From the NCBI GenBank assembly GCA_903858275.1, contig CAIOIC010000136.1:95064-159063 (forward strand): DNA of 64,000 bases, written 5' to 3'. Shown here one piece after another: positions 1 to 8,702 of this stretch; positions within the stretch are counted from its first letter, which is position 1; each line of letters begins with the position of its first letter. The translations under genes were made by a program, and so were the position numbers. The notes beneath the pieces are model-generated. The model made no database searches and had not been told where the DNA came from. It saw nothing but the letters and a program-made list of their open reading frames with translations. This DNA comes from an uncultured Verrucomicrobia subdivision 3 bacterium. Lineage in GTDB: Bacteria; Verrucomicrobiota; Verrucomicrobiia; Limisphaerales; UBA11358.

Positions 1-1506
1 GAGTATCCGGCGCAGACGCTGAATCATGCCTGGCTGTTGCTGTGCCTGAACATGGATCGCAACACGCTCTGGGGTGCGGCGGGCGGCATGGTGTTCGAAC
101 ACGAGCGCAGTTGGGACGCGCGCGACCGGTTCGAGTGGGTCGAGCAAACCTCCCGCGACATCGCCACGCGCGCCGTCCGGTCCCTGCTTGGAACCGGCAA
201 AACCAGTGTCCGTTTCAATCCGCTCAATTGGCAGCGTCACGACTTCCCCGAATTGTCCGCCTGCGCCACCGGCCCGGCATCCAAGCCGGCGGCCATGAAG
301 GAAAATGCATTGGTTGACGCCATCCAGACAAAGTTCTACTCCGCCCGGATCAATGCGGCCAGCGGCGCGCTGGTCAGCCTCAAGTTGAAATCCTCCGGCC
401 GCGAATTGCTCGGCGGACCGGCCAATGTCATCGTCGCCGAGCAGCCGAAAAAGAAAATCTGGAGCGCCGCCGACCAAATGGTGGAAAGGCCGGAGCGCGA
501 GCGCGTGGCCGATTCGAGCCAGTCCGCACCGCGACTCACCGTTCGCGCCGGCGATGGGAAAACCATCGTGCAGGCGGAATCGGCGTTTATCGGCGGCGGT
601 CGCTTGCGGCGCATGATGACGTTTTACCGGGATGATCCGCGGATTGATTTTGAAACTGAATTGAACGGCGTCCCTGATCGCACGATTGTTGTCGCCGAGT
701 TTCCGCTGGCCGAGTCGGTGCGGGAAGTGCGTCGGGGTATTCCCTACGGGTTCTCCCACGCGGCCTGGGCGGTGACCAACGCCGCGTTATCCGGCATGGC
801 CAAGGGCATCACGCCGGCGGTGCGCTGGTCGCATTACCAGATGGTGGACACCGGCGTGGCGCTGCTGGATCAGGGACTCACTGGCCGCGAGATTACCGGC
901 AGCACTCCGATCCTCTACCTCTACAACGCGAACGAGACCTATCGCGGTTATACCAACTCGTGGCTCAGTGGCGAGGGCAAGCATGTGTTGCGCTACGCGC
1001 TGGTGGCGCACGATGGCGATTTCACCACGGCGCGGATTCCGCGGGCGGCGTGGGAATTCAACAACCCGCCCGTCATCGTGGATGGCTGCGTGCCAGCCAA
1101 GGCGAAACCGTTCGTGCAGACCAGCGACAACATTATCGTCGAGGCTCTGCGGCGCGAGGGCGGCGAAATTGAACTGCGGCTCGTCGAATGCCTCGGCCGC
1201 ACGGGCAAGGCGAGCGTGACGTTGAACCTCCCGCACCTCGACGCCGCGCTGACAGACATGCTCGGCGGCAATCGCCAGCCGTTGCGCGGCGGGCCGGATT
1301 ACCAGTTTCCCGTGCGTCCGCAGCAGATTGTGTCCCTGCGTTTCAAGACCAAGTCCGCCGTCGCCGAAGTCAAGGCGCTGACCGGTTGGGATGAAATGGT
1401 TCCGGACAAGAAGCGCGAGGCGTTGCATCTTTATCTGCCGGATGTGAAAGGGCATCCTCCGGCGGCCGATGTTCCCCCATCCACCCCGAAAAAAACCAAG
1501 ACATGA
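1..1506 (+). CDS. Alpha-mannosidase, GH38 family (C-terminal part, 5' truncated by window edge)
   Basis: The frame is open from base 1, so the gene starts upstream; 501 residues are visible. The N-terminal visible part (NMDRNTLWGAAGGMVFEH, then a WVE motif) resembles the region just after the catalytic barrel of GH38 retaining alpha-mannosidases. From about residue 100 the pattern (FYSARINAASGALVSLK, GRELL) matches the C-terminal beta-sandwich domains that follow it. The catalytic Asp and zinc-binding residues would lie upstream and cannot be checked. The C-terminal tail is rich in Pro, Lys and Thr. The stop codon overlaps the start of the RhaT-like transporter gene by 4 bases (ATGA), so the two are probably translationally coupled: release of sugars, then uptake. 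Family assignment is fairly secure; substrate linkage is not. Confidence 0.8.
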   Translation, partial: EYPAQTLNHAWLLLCLNMDRNTLWGAAGGMVFEHERSWDARDRFEWVEQTSRDIATRAVRSLLGTGKTSVRFNPLNWQRHDFPELSACATGPASKPAAMKENALVDAIQTKFYSARINAASGALVSLKLKSSGRELLGGPANVIVAEQPKKKIWSAADQMVERPERERVADSSQSAPRLTVRAGDGKTIVQAESAFIGGGRLRRMMTFYRDDPRIDFETELNGVPDRTIVVAEFPLAESVREVRRGIPYGFSHAAWAVTNAALSGMAKGITPAVRWSHYQMVDTGVALLDQGLTGREITGSTPILYLYNANETYRGYTNSWLSGEGKHVLRYALVAHDGDFTTARIPRAAWEFNNPPVIVDGCVPAKAKPFVQTSDNIIVEALRREGGEIELRLVECLGRTGKASVTLNLPHLDAALTDMLGGNRQPLRGGPDYQFPVRPQQIVSLRFKTKSAVAEVKALTGWDEMVPDKKREALHLYLPDVKGHPPAADVPPSTPKKTKT

Positions 1507-2567
1507 TCCCTCCCAATCCACTCCTCGGCACCGCTTTCCACGCCGTCGGTGCGGCCTTTGCGGCGCTTTGTTACACGCCGCAGAAGCGCGTCAGCGGGTG
1601 GTCGTGGCAAAGCTATTGGCTGGTGCAGGCGGCGTTCTGCTGGTTTCTGCTGCCGCTGGCTGGCGCATGGCTGACGATTCCCGAACTTGGCAAGGTATTG
1701 AGCGAGGCGCCGCGGGGCGCCATGCTTGCCTCGTTTTTGCTGGGCGCGGCGTATGGCATCGGGGGCACGGCCTTTGGCGTTTCCATCCGCTACATTGGTT
1801 TTTCGCTGACTTACGCGATTGCCGTCGGGCTTTCGACCGTGCTGGGCACGTTGCTCCCGCCGCTGGTGAAGGGAACGCTTGGCGCGACGTTGAGCCAGCC
1901 GGGCGCGGGCTGGGTCATCGCCGGCATCATCATCGGCATCATTGGTATCGCGTTTACCGGTTTGGCGGGGCGAATGAAGGAAAAAGATTTGAGCGCGACG
2001 GCGAGTCTGGCGGGATTTTCGCTGGTGACGGGATTGTTGCTCTCGCTGCTCGCCGGCGTTCTTTCGGCGGTTTATGGGTTTGCGCTCGAAGCGGGTGAAC
2101 CGATTGCCGATGTGGCCACGGCGCATGGGGCAGGGGTGTTTCGGGGCAATGTGGTTTACATTTTTTCCAACACGGGCGCCTTTATTTCGACGGCGATTTA
2201 TTGCCTGTGGCTTCATCGGAAGCACAAAACCATAGGTGAAATCGTCGAGCTTCCCGCCGGCGCTGAGAAAAGCAGCCTGCCCGTGAACTGGGCCATGGCG
2301 GTGCTGACCGGTTGCCTGTGGTATGGGCAGTTTTTCTTCTACAACCTCGGCCATGTACGGATGGGGAATTACAAATTCACCAGCTGGGCCATCCACATGA
2401 TCATGCTCATCCTGTTCAGCATTGTGGTGGGCGTGGTCTTGCGCGAATGGCGCGGTGCCCGGATGACGACGAAAACCGCTGTGGGCTTTGCCTTTGTGGT
2501 GCTGGTGGGTGCGGTGCTGATGCTGACTTGGGGAAATCATCTGGCTGAAATCCCCGTGCCGCATTGA
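1503..2567 (+). CDS. rhaT: L-rhamnose/H+ symporter, RhaT family
   Basis: This 354-residue, very hydrophobic protein has about ten predicted membrane segments, the size and layout of RhaT (about 344 residues in E. coli), a drug/metabolite-transporter superfamily permease that imports L-rhamnose with protons. Recognisable stretches are the N-terminal YTPQKRV loop, the GIGGTAFGVSIRYIGFSLTYA segment region and the VLGTLLPP segment. The start is the ATG inside the 4-base overlap with the mannosidase stop; no Shine-Dalgarno sequence precedes it, which fits coupling. A mutarotase of the rhamnose type is encoded nearby on the other strand (5547-6287), supporting a deoxy-sugar role, but L-fucose or another 6-deoxyhexose could equally be the substrate here. 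A terminator-like hairpin follows. Confidence 0.85.
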   Translation: MIPPNPLLGTAFHAVGAAFAALCYTPQKRVSGWSWQSYWLVQAAFCWFLLPLAGAWLTIPELGKVLSEAPRGAMLASFLLGAAYGIGGTAFGVSIRYIGFSLTYAIAVGLSTVLGTLLPPLVKGTLGATLSQPGAGWVIAGIIIGIIGIAFTGLAGRMKEKDLSATASLAGFSLVTGLLLSLLAGVLSAVYGFALEAGEPIADVATAHGAGVFRGNVVYIFSNTGAFISTAIYCLWLHRKHKTIGEIVELPAGAEKSSLPVNWAMAVLTGCLWYGQFFFYNLGHVRMGNYKFTSWAIHMIMLILFSIVVGVVLREWRGARMTTKTAVGFAFVVLVGAVLMLTWGNHLAEIPVPH

Positions 2568-2592
2568 GCAATGCTTAATTGTCGCCGTTTTG

Positions 2593-2626
2593 AAAACTGC
2601 TCTGCCGGATTGGCTGGCGGTTTTTT
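2593..2626 (+). terminator. Rho-independent terminator between rhaT and the convergent hydrolase gene
   Basis: An A-run plus CTGC...GCC arm pairs with GGC...GGCGG plus a T-run across a 5-base loop, with one small bulge and two G-T pairs, and is followed by six T. It begins 25 bases after the rhaT stop. The A-run on the left means it could also act for the gene arriving from the other side. Confidence 0.6.
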
Positions 2627-2649
2627 AACGCAAACCTGGCGTGAGTAGA

Positions 2650-5487
2650 TTATTTTTGTATTTCCACTTCGTAAAGCATGCGGGCTTTGCCGTCGGCTGA
2701 GACGGATAGGGGAATTGTGAGTGTGCCCGCGGTGGTGATCTTCACGGGGACTTCACTCAAACGCTTGCCGGTGACAGCGAGGGAATAAACTTTCGCCTTG
2801 CTGGCGTTGGCCAGGCGCAACGTGATGGCCGCCTTGCCGGCCCGGACAAGATGTGGCAGGTGACCCCACGCCAGCAGCACCTGAAGCGTGCGGTCGCCAT
2901 AGCGGATATCGGTGTTTTGCAGGTCAGTTAGATGGGTGACCAAAAGCTGTTGGCTGGTGGAAATGGGTTTTCCATCAAGGCTGCTGACCCAGACGGTCGC
3001 ATCGGTGTCGAGAATTTCAATGCTCGCGGCGCGCGTTTCAATCTTTCGTCCGGCGGGCGCAAATCCGCCGGCGGTCAGCGGCGTGTCGAGCGTAAGAATG
3101 TTTTCCGGCGCATCAATCGTGACCTCCCCGTTCTCGTTCTGAAACCGTTTCTTGTCGAATTGGGTGCGGTTGTTGGCGGGCAGCCACTGACGTTCCTGCA
3201 GCGTGTTGAGAATGGTTTTTCCGGTGTCGCTTTTCATCGCCACGCCGGTGAAAGGCAAAGAGAGGGTGTCGGGTGCGGATTTAGTGTTGATGCTCCAGCC
3301 CACGCGGGTTAGCCAGGCCAGCCCCATCCAGGAAGGCGTCTTGTCGCAGGAAGTGTTTGCTGAGCGCAGCAAATCATTCGCATTGGCGGTGAGCGCAACG
3401 GCGTGTTTGGCCGGCTGGATGTCGCCGCGCAAAAACAGGCAGAGGCTGGCGCGTTCGGCGGCCATGTTCAGCGGATCACTGGCGATGTCGAAGTAGTTCA
3501 TGGCGCTGGGGCGGTTGACGCTTTCACGGCTGTGGCTGTAGGCGAAACGCCACAGGCCGTCCCAATCCTGCACGGCGCCCAGCGCTCCGGTGAGGATGCC
3601 GCCGACGCCGCGAAAACGGCCGGGGCTGGAGTAGTTGAATTCGGTGATCGTGAACGGTTTGCCGAACACGCGCGTGAAAGCACAGGCGTTTCCTCCCCGC
3701 GCGCCTCCGGCGATCGGGCTGGTGTTGGGGCAGCTTGACGGCAGCGCCCAGGGCCGCTCGATAAAATTGGGGTGGTCGACGTAAAAATGATCATCCACAT
3801 AATCAAAGTCACCGCGCACCGCCTGCATCTGGACGGGGTTGTGCCATGCGTTGCAATCGGTCAGCAACGCTTGGCAGTGCAGCTCATCCCGCAGAAACTT
3901 TTTGGTGCGCTGGTAAAAATCGCGTTCGATTTCAGCCAGAAAGGTGTTGAAGGTGGTGGAGCCCGGTCCAGTGCCGTAGATGTTTTGAAACGGCACGTTG
4001 CCTTTCGCGGGATTCTGCTCGTCGCTTAAGTTGCCGAGCGCGCGTTTCAGTTCGGCGCGGTCGGGATAGCGGGCCGCGAGCCAGCGGTTCCACGCGCGCA
4101 GCCAGTCCTCGCGCAGCTTGCCTTTGAGTTTGGCGATAAAATTGCCGGGGTTGTCTTCATTGATAAGGCTCAACCACGCCAGCGCCGGATCGCTGGCATA
4201 ACGGAGTTTGGTGTAGGGGTTTTCGTGGCTGAGCAGCGCGCGGGCGAAAGTTTTGAAGTTTTCGAATGCACGGTCATTGACGTGGGCGGCCATCTTGAAT
4301 TCATCCATGCCGATGTTGCCCGTTTCGCCGTCGTAAACGTCACTCATCGCCACCGGGCGCGATACAAACAAATCGGTCGTGACGTAAATGCCGCGTTTTT
4401 TGAGCGCCGCAAACAAATAATCCAACTGGTCCAGTTTTTCGGGAACAAATTGTCCGGCGTTGCCCGGCCCGCGCTTGACCAGTTCGCTTTCGTAGTGGTG
4501 GATGCGCACGGAATTATAGCCGATGCGAACCAGCCGGTCGGCCAGTTGATCCGCGTCTTCATGCTTCAGGTATTGCGCCGTAAAGCAGAGGTTGATGCCG
4601 TAAAAGCGTGCCGGAGTTTGCGCGCGGCGTTCAAAGGCAAATTTGCCTTGCGGGGTGACAATGACCCGGCCGAACTGTCCCGCTGGCGCATGGCGCGGGA
4701 TCACGCTGCTGAAGTCGAGGGCGGAGCCGGTCTCGATGTCTAGGCTGGCTTCCAGCGGCAGCCATTGCTCGCTGGCGCGGATTGTCACCGGGCCGTCTTC
4801 TTCAAGTTTCACGCCATCCGGCGCGCTCAGCACCAGATTCAGGGCCATTGTGTGACCAGCTGGCCGGTTTTCCGTTGCCTTTGCCGACTCGATGCGCACG
4901 GCAAATGTTTCGCCCCATTGACGGTCGTCCTGAACGAGCACGCGGGTGGGTTCGGCAAAATCCAGCCTAAATGATGCGCCGTCGGGTGTGGTGAACTGCA
5001 ACAATTTTGTTGTCGCAGACCAAAGTTGGATGTTTGAAAGCTGCGCTGGGAATGCCATCTCTTTGCCATCGGCGGAAAACTTTCCGCCCGCCCATAGCGG
5101 CGACGGGAGAATCAACGAGACGTTCAAGCTGTTCAGCTTCAAGTCTCGTTGCGGGGTCAGCTTATACTCAAATCGCACACCGTCGGTTTGTGCTGCCGTC
5201 CGCAACTCCGCCTCCACGATCGCACCGCTGGGAGTTGGAATCTGGCCGCGATGCACGCCGTTGCTGACGCTGTTGCCGGACTTGCCGGTGTTGAGAGTCG
5301 CTCCGCGCCACGGCACCTCAAACAGGCTGGGACTCATTACTCCCACTTCCTTCCCATCGCGCTCCAGTCGCATGTGGCCGGCTGGCGAGACGACGGCTGT
5401 CCAGCGATTTGGCGTTGCGGCCTGGATGTTTCCAGCAAATATGACGGCCGAAATGGCGATAAGCAGAATGGGCTTCACGATAAACAT
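2650..5487 (-). CDS. Secreted clan GH-A-like glycoside hydrolase (TIM barrel)
   Basis: The frame is open further upstream, but I start at the ATG at 5487 because it opens a clear signal peptide (MFIVKPILLIAISAVIFAG, cleavage near residue 23); the extra upstream 52 residues look non-coding. The protein is then 945 residues: a beta-rich N-terminal region (about 25-290), a TIM-barrel catalytic region (about 295-700) and a beta-rich C-terminal region. In the barrel, Glu444 in SLINED and Glu616 in TITEFNY sit where clan GH-A retaining enzymes carry acid/base and nucleophile. The RIHHYE segment after strand 2 is also typical. It does not match a GH family I can name; GH5-like is the closest description. 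It is the last gene of the fucosidase operon, 59 bases after the mutarotase gene. Confidence 0.7.
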   Translation of the reverse strand: MFIVKPILLIAISAVIFAGNIQAATPNRWTAVVSPAGHMRLERDGKEVGVMSPSLFEVPWRGATLNTGKSGNSVSNGVHRGQIPTPSGAIVEAELRTAAQTDGVRFEYKLTPQRDLKLNSLNVSLILPSPLWAGGKFSADGKEMAFPAQLSNIQLWSATTKLLQFTTPDGASFRLDFAEPTRVLVQDDRQWGETFAVRIESAKATENRPAGHTMALNLVLSAPDGVKLEEDGPVTIRASEQWLPLEASLDIETGSALDFSSVIPRHAPAGQFGRVIVTPQGKFAFERRAQTPARFYGINLCFTAQYLKHEDADQLADRLVRIGYNSVRIHHYESELVKRGPGNAGQFVPEKLDQLDYLFAALKKRGIYVTTDLFVSRPVAMSDVYDGETGNIGMDEFKMAAHVNDRAFENFKTFARALLSHENPYTKLRYASDPALAWLSLINEDNPGNFIAKLKGKLREDWLRAWNRWLAARYPDRAELKRALGNLSDEQNPAKGNVPFQNIYGTGPGSTTFNTFLAEIERDFYQRTKKFLRDELHCQALLTDCNAWHNPVQMQAVRGDFDYVDDHFYVDHPNFIERPWALPSSCPNTSPIAGGARGGNACAFTRVFGKPFTITEFNYSSPGRFRGVGGILTGALGAVQDWDGLWRFAYSHSRESVNRPSAMNYFDIASDPLNMAAERASLCLFLRGDIQPAKHAVALTANANDLLRSANTSCDKTPSWMGLAWLTRVGWSINTKSAPDTLSLPFTGVAMKSDTGKTILNTLQERQWLPANNRTQFDKKRFQNENGEVTIDAPENILTLDTPLTAGGFAPAGRKIETRAASIEILDTDATVWVSSLDGKPISTSQQLLVTHLTDLQNTDIRYGDRTLQVLLAWGHLPHLVRAGKAAITLRLANASKAKVYSLAVTGKRLSEVPVKITTAGTLTIPLSVSADGKARMLYEVEIQK

Positions 5488-5546
5488 CGTATTAGTCGGG
5501 GTGTTTTGAAGCAAGGACGCTAAGCTGGCGGATACTGCCGGAAACT

Positions 5547-6287
5547 TTACGCCGATTTGCCGGTTTCCAACAGGTGAGCCATCGGCGTCCAAGAGCCGTT
5601 GCCGGGCACTAGTGGGTTGAGGCAGGGTTCGGTGTGGGTCCACCAGCGCCGTGTGACAGGGTCGGCAGCCATGGCGGCATCGTCTGCTGCCTTGTCGCTG
5701 CCAACATATTCGCAGTAGGTGAAGAGGAGAAGTTCAGCGCCCAATTCGATCAGAAACGTGACCCAGTAGCGGAAGTGACTGCGTCCCATCTGATCAACCA
5801 CGCCCGGCCAATTGGTTTGATGCAACGTCCGGTAGGTCAATTCACATTCCGGCTTGAGCGACGACATGAGTCCGAGTCGGGCAATCGGTCGGCCACCGGC
5901 CGGAAGCGGCAAGGTCGGTCCAATTGCGTTCATAAGTTCCATCCGCAGCCACAGCCGGCCGGCAGCCGCCGCCCGCGGATGGGCTTCCAGATGCTCTGAA
6001 AGCGTGGCGAACCACACGTCGGCATCCATCACGCTGGAAAGGGCTTCCACCTCCGCCATCGCTGTCCCTTGATATTCGAGGAAGGTAAATAAACAGGTCC
6101 GCTCGCCAATGGTCCGCATGAACATGTTTAAGTTGATGATCCGAAGGGAAGCGAGCCGCGCGGAGAGATTGGCAGGGGCCGTTTTCATCCGGGCGGTCAG
6201 GGCCGCCTCGCTGCCTCGGCGAACCAGGGCAATCAGTCCGACCCGGCGGAAGTTTTCTGCATAAAGACGGTTTTCGTATGGTGACAT
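5547..6287 (-). CDS. Tandem L-rhamnose mutarotase-like protein (two RhaM domains)
   Basis: RhaM is normally a single domain of about 104 residues that interconverts anomers of L-rhamnose. Here 246 residues contain two such ferredoxin-like domains. Domain 1 (about 10-120) keeps the pattern of a hydrophobic strand, an EYQG turn and a DVWFATL helix. Domain 2 (about 135-245) is closer to RhaM: RLGLMSSLKPE, TLHQTNWPGV, LFTYCEYVG, then VTRRWWTHTEPCL, which resembles the conserved RWW segment. The related fucose mutarotases are a different family, but substrate cannot be decided. The gene lies 27 bases after the nucleotidyltransferase gene and 59 bases before the GH-A hydrolase, so it belongs to the same operon. 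Whether both halves are active is open; domain 1 lacks the RWW-type C-terminal segment. Confidence 0.75.
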   Translation of the reverse strand: MSPYENRLYAENFRRVGLIALVRRGSEAALTARMKTAPANLSARLASLRIINLNMFMRTIGERTCLFTFLEYQGTAMAEVEALSSVMDADVWFATLSEHLEAHPRAAAAGRLWLRMELMNAIGPTLPLPAGGRPIARLGLMSSLKPECELTYRTLHQTNWPGVVDQMGRSHFRYWVTFLIELGAELLLFTYCEYVGSDKAADDAAMAADPVTRRWWTHTEPCLNPLVPGNGSWTPMAHLLETGKSA

Positions 6288-6314
6288 GACAGGTTGTGGT
6301 GACGGTGTTTGAAA

Positions 6315-7133
6315 TTAAAAGCCGCGCAAATCCGTGCTGCTCCGCTTGGGTAAGCCGGGGGCGGGGGTGCGTTTGAGGACGAGATATTCCATGCCCATCT
6401 CCGCGCAATACTCGCGCTTGCCGCCCTTGTCGCCGTCTTCGTTGACGACGTAAATATCCGGCTTCAAACGGCGGATTTCCGGGTCGGCGTCCACCCAGCC
6501 GGAGCCGGTGGTGATGAGTGCCTGCTTTACATATTTGATCGAGCCGACGACATAGCGCCGCTCGGCCTCGCACAACAGCGGATGGCCTTCGCCTTTCAGT
6601 AGCCGCACATTGGCGTCATTGCCGAGGCAGACGTAAAGATCGCCGTAAGCCGAAGCTTCTTCCGTAAAGCGGACGTGGCCGGAGTGAAACCAGTCGTAAC
6701 ACCCCGTTGCGATAACTTTCTTTTTTCCGGGTAGGGAAGGCATCGGTGGCGGCTCGGGAAAACCTTTCAGATCCTCCGCCGTGAAGACCCGGTAGGCGAT
6801 TTTGTTTTCGGCCGCGAATTGGTTGCGGGCGGCGTTTGCCATCTCTACGATATCCACCCAAATATCAGCGCGAAGGTTTTTTGGTAGCGTATCGGAATCA
6901 ATGCACGTCTCGGCGGTAACCACGTTTTTGACGTAGCGAACGGCCTTTAGAAAATAATTCCGTTCCGCCAAAGGAAGTTTGGGCGTTTTGCCGGTAAACT
7001 TTTCTACCGTTGCATCCGGCCAGAGTAGCACGGTCAGTTCACCGAGCTTGGCGGATTCTTCAAGAAAACGCAGGTCGCGTGATTTGATGTCGTCGAAACC
7101 ACCGCTGACGATGACGCTTTTGACAAAGTTCAT
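6315..7133 (-). CDS. Tandem cytidylyltransferase-fold protein
   Basis: The 272 residues contain two nucleotidyltransferase-fold halves. The second (about 136-272) has the signature HSGH (150-153) after GCYDWF, then NEDGDKGG and a C-terminal RSSTDLR (264-270), matching the HxGH and ISSTxIR motifs of CTP-dependent transferases such as glycerol-3-phosphate and ethanolamine-phosphate cytidylyltransferases. The first half (about 5-120) copies the fold (VSGGFDDIKSRD, LLWPDATVEKFTG) but has lost the HxGH histidines, so it is probably non-catalytic. The start codon overlaps the stop of the upstream fucosidase gene by 4 bases. With a GHMP-kinase-like gene in the same operon it could activate a sugar 1-phosphate, but the family cannot settle the substrate; phospholipid head-group or ADP-heptose-type chemistry remain alternatives. 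Confidence 0.7.
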   Translation of the reverse strand: MNFVKSVIVSGGFDDIKSRDLRFLEESAKLGELTVLLWPDATVEKFTGKTPKLPLAERNYFLKAVRYVKNVVTAETCIDSDTLPKNLRADIWVDIVEMANAARNQFAAENKIAYRVFTAEDLKGFPEPPPMPSLPGKKKVIATGCYDWFHSGHVRFTEEASAYGDLYVCLGNDANVRLLKGEGHPLLCEAERRYVVGSIKYVKQALITTGSGWVDADPEIRRLKPDIYVVNEDGDKGGKREYCAEMGMEYLVLKRTPAPGLPKRSSTDLRGF

Positions 7134-8689
7134 TTGATTTTCAAAGCGAAGGCGATTTTGCCTTCAAATTTTTCCGGCAAGGTCACCTGCAGGCCAGCTT
7201 CGTCGCGAGTGAACTTTAGCTTGCCACCGCCCACCAGCCGGACGCTGCCAATTTTGCCCGGCCAGTTTGCGGAATTTGCCGCCAGTGACTTCACTGTGAC
7301 TTGGCCGTCTTTGGGGATTCCCAGCACGATGGCATAAAGCGTTTTGCCGTCCTTCGACTGCGTGAAGCGGATATCCCGCGCGCCAAATGTGAAGTCTTCC
7401 TTGAAATGGCCGCCCGCCACCTTGGTGTCGCCTTCGCCGTAAAGCAGCCACGGTCGGGTTTCGAAAATAGCCTGGCCGTTCACCCTCATCCAGGACGCGA
7501 TTTCCGCGAGCAACTGTTCCACCTCGGGGTCGATCGAACCGTCGGGGCGCTGAACGACGTTCAGTAACATATTGCCGTTCTTGCTGACCACATCCACCAG
7601 CGTGTGAATCACCCACTTTGGCGAGCGATACATTGTGCCCGTGTCTTTGGTCTTCCAGTTTTTGTTGTAAAACCAATCGCCGATGGAGGTGTCGGTCTGC
7701 CACGGTTCGGGTTTGATGCTGGAAAGTCCGCCGCGCTCCACATCCTGCACCCCGATACCCTCGACGTAGTCACCGTGACCGGGGCTCGTGCGCCAGTCTT
7801 TCAAACAATATACCGCCTCTAATTTTCCGCGATGGTCGGATTTGTTGGCGTTGTAATAATGAGCCAGCAGTGTCCGGCCGGTCTCGCCAAAAGGTAGCGC
7901 GCCGTCAGAGTAGAGCAGGTCGGGTTTGTAGTCATCCACGAGTTGTTTGATGCGGGTGAACCACTGCTGATGCCAGCGTGGGTCGGTGCTATACCAAGCC
8001 GTGTCGCCCGGCGCGGCAGGCCAATGGTAGAGGTTCTGCCATTTCGGATCGGCGCCATCGTAGGACACGCCCGCTAGCGGGCCGTTGGTGTCCTTTCCAT
8101 GGCTCGGCTGCCACCAGGTAAAACTCGCGCCAAGATGCTCTGAGACGCCGAACTTCAAACCCTGTTTCCGCGCGGCCTTTTGCCATTCTCCGACCACATC
8201 CCGCCGCGGCCCCATGTTAATGGCATTCCATTGGTGGGACTTGTCGTTCCAGAGCGAGAAGTTGTCATGATGGGACCCCATGCTGACGAAATATTTCGCA
8301 CCAGCCTGCTTGTAAAGCGCCATCAGTCGGTCTGGATTCCACTTTTCGGCCTTCCACAACGGAATGATATCCTTCCAGCCGTTGGTCGAAGCATGGCCGT
8401 AATTGGTGAGATGGTGTTGATACTGGCCGCGCGGATTGCTTTGCACATACATGTGCTTGGCATACCAGTCCCCAGCCATCGGCACGGCTTGCGGCCCCCA
8501 GTGCGACCAGATGCCGAACTTCGCGTCGCGGAACCATTCCGGCGTCTGATAATTCGTGAGCGAATTCCAGTTGGCCTTGAACGGGCCCTCGGCAATCGGC
8601 GGGAGTTTCAGCGGATTGGTTTGGGCGACGGCTGCGGCGAGTGATAAGCCCAGCAGCAGTGCGGTGAATTGAATTTTGCCAGGTTTCAT
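7130..8689 (-). CDS. Secreted alpha-L-fucosidase, GH29
   Basis: I start at the ATG at 8689, which gives a signal peptide (MKPGKIQFTALLLGLSLAAA, cleavage after AVA-Q) and 519 residues; a longer open frame upstream runs into the neighbouring gene. The catalytic barrel shows the GH29 landmarks: EWFRDAKFGIWSHWGP, the SMGSHHDNF segment and the nucleophile region PDLLYSDG with Asp262. A beta-sandwich C-terminal domain follows (ARDIRFTQSKDGKTLYAIVLG). GH29 enzymes remove terminal alpha-L-fucose, and some accept L-galactose, from glycans by retention. This copy is close to the 543- and 669-residue fucosidases of the operon and overlaps the next gene by 4 bases (ATGA). The exact linkage cannot be read from sequence. 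Confidence 0.9.
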   Translation of the reverse strand: MKPGKIQFTALLLGLSLAAAVAQTNPLKLPPIAEGPFKANWNSLTNYQTPEWFRDAKFGIWSHWGPQAVPMAGDWYAKHMYVQSNPRGQYQHHLTNYGHASTNGWKDIIPLWKAEKWNPDRLMALYKQAGAKYFVSMGSHHDNFSLWNDKSHQWNAINMGPRRDVVGEWQKAARKQGLKFGVSEHLGASFTWWQPSHGKDTNGPLAGVSYDGADPKWQNLYHWPAAPGDTAWYSTDPRWHQQWFTRIKQLVDDYKPDLLYSDGALPFGETGRTLLAHYYNANKSDHRGKLEAVYCLKDWRTSPGHGDYVEGIGVQDVERGGLSSIKPEPWQTDTSIGDWFYNKNWKTKDTGTMYRSPKWVIHTLVDVVSKNGNMLLNVVQRPDGSIDPEVEQLLAEIASWMRVNGQAIFETRPWLLYGEGDTKVAGGHFKEDFTFGARDIRFTQSKDGKTLYAIVLGIPKDGQVTVKSLAANSANWPGKIGSVRLVGGGKLKFTRDEAGLQVTLPEKFEGKIAFALKIK

Positions 8690-8702
8690 TGATTTGTTTG
8701 GT

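Noticed and set aside
787..1521. A 244-codon minus-strand frame opposite the mannosidase
   Set aside because: Antisense to a conserved glycosidase domain and without any motif.
1431..2564. A 377-codon minus-strand frame opposite rhaT
   Set aside because: Composition (His, Arg, Gln) is that of an antisense shadow; the plus strand encodes a clear membrane transporter.
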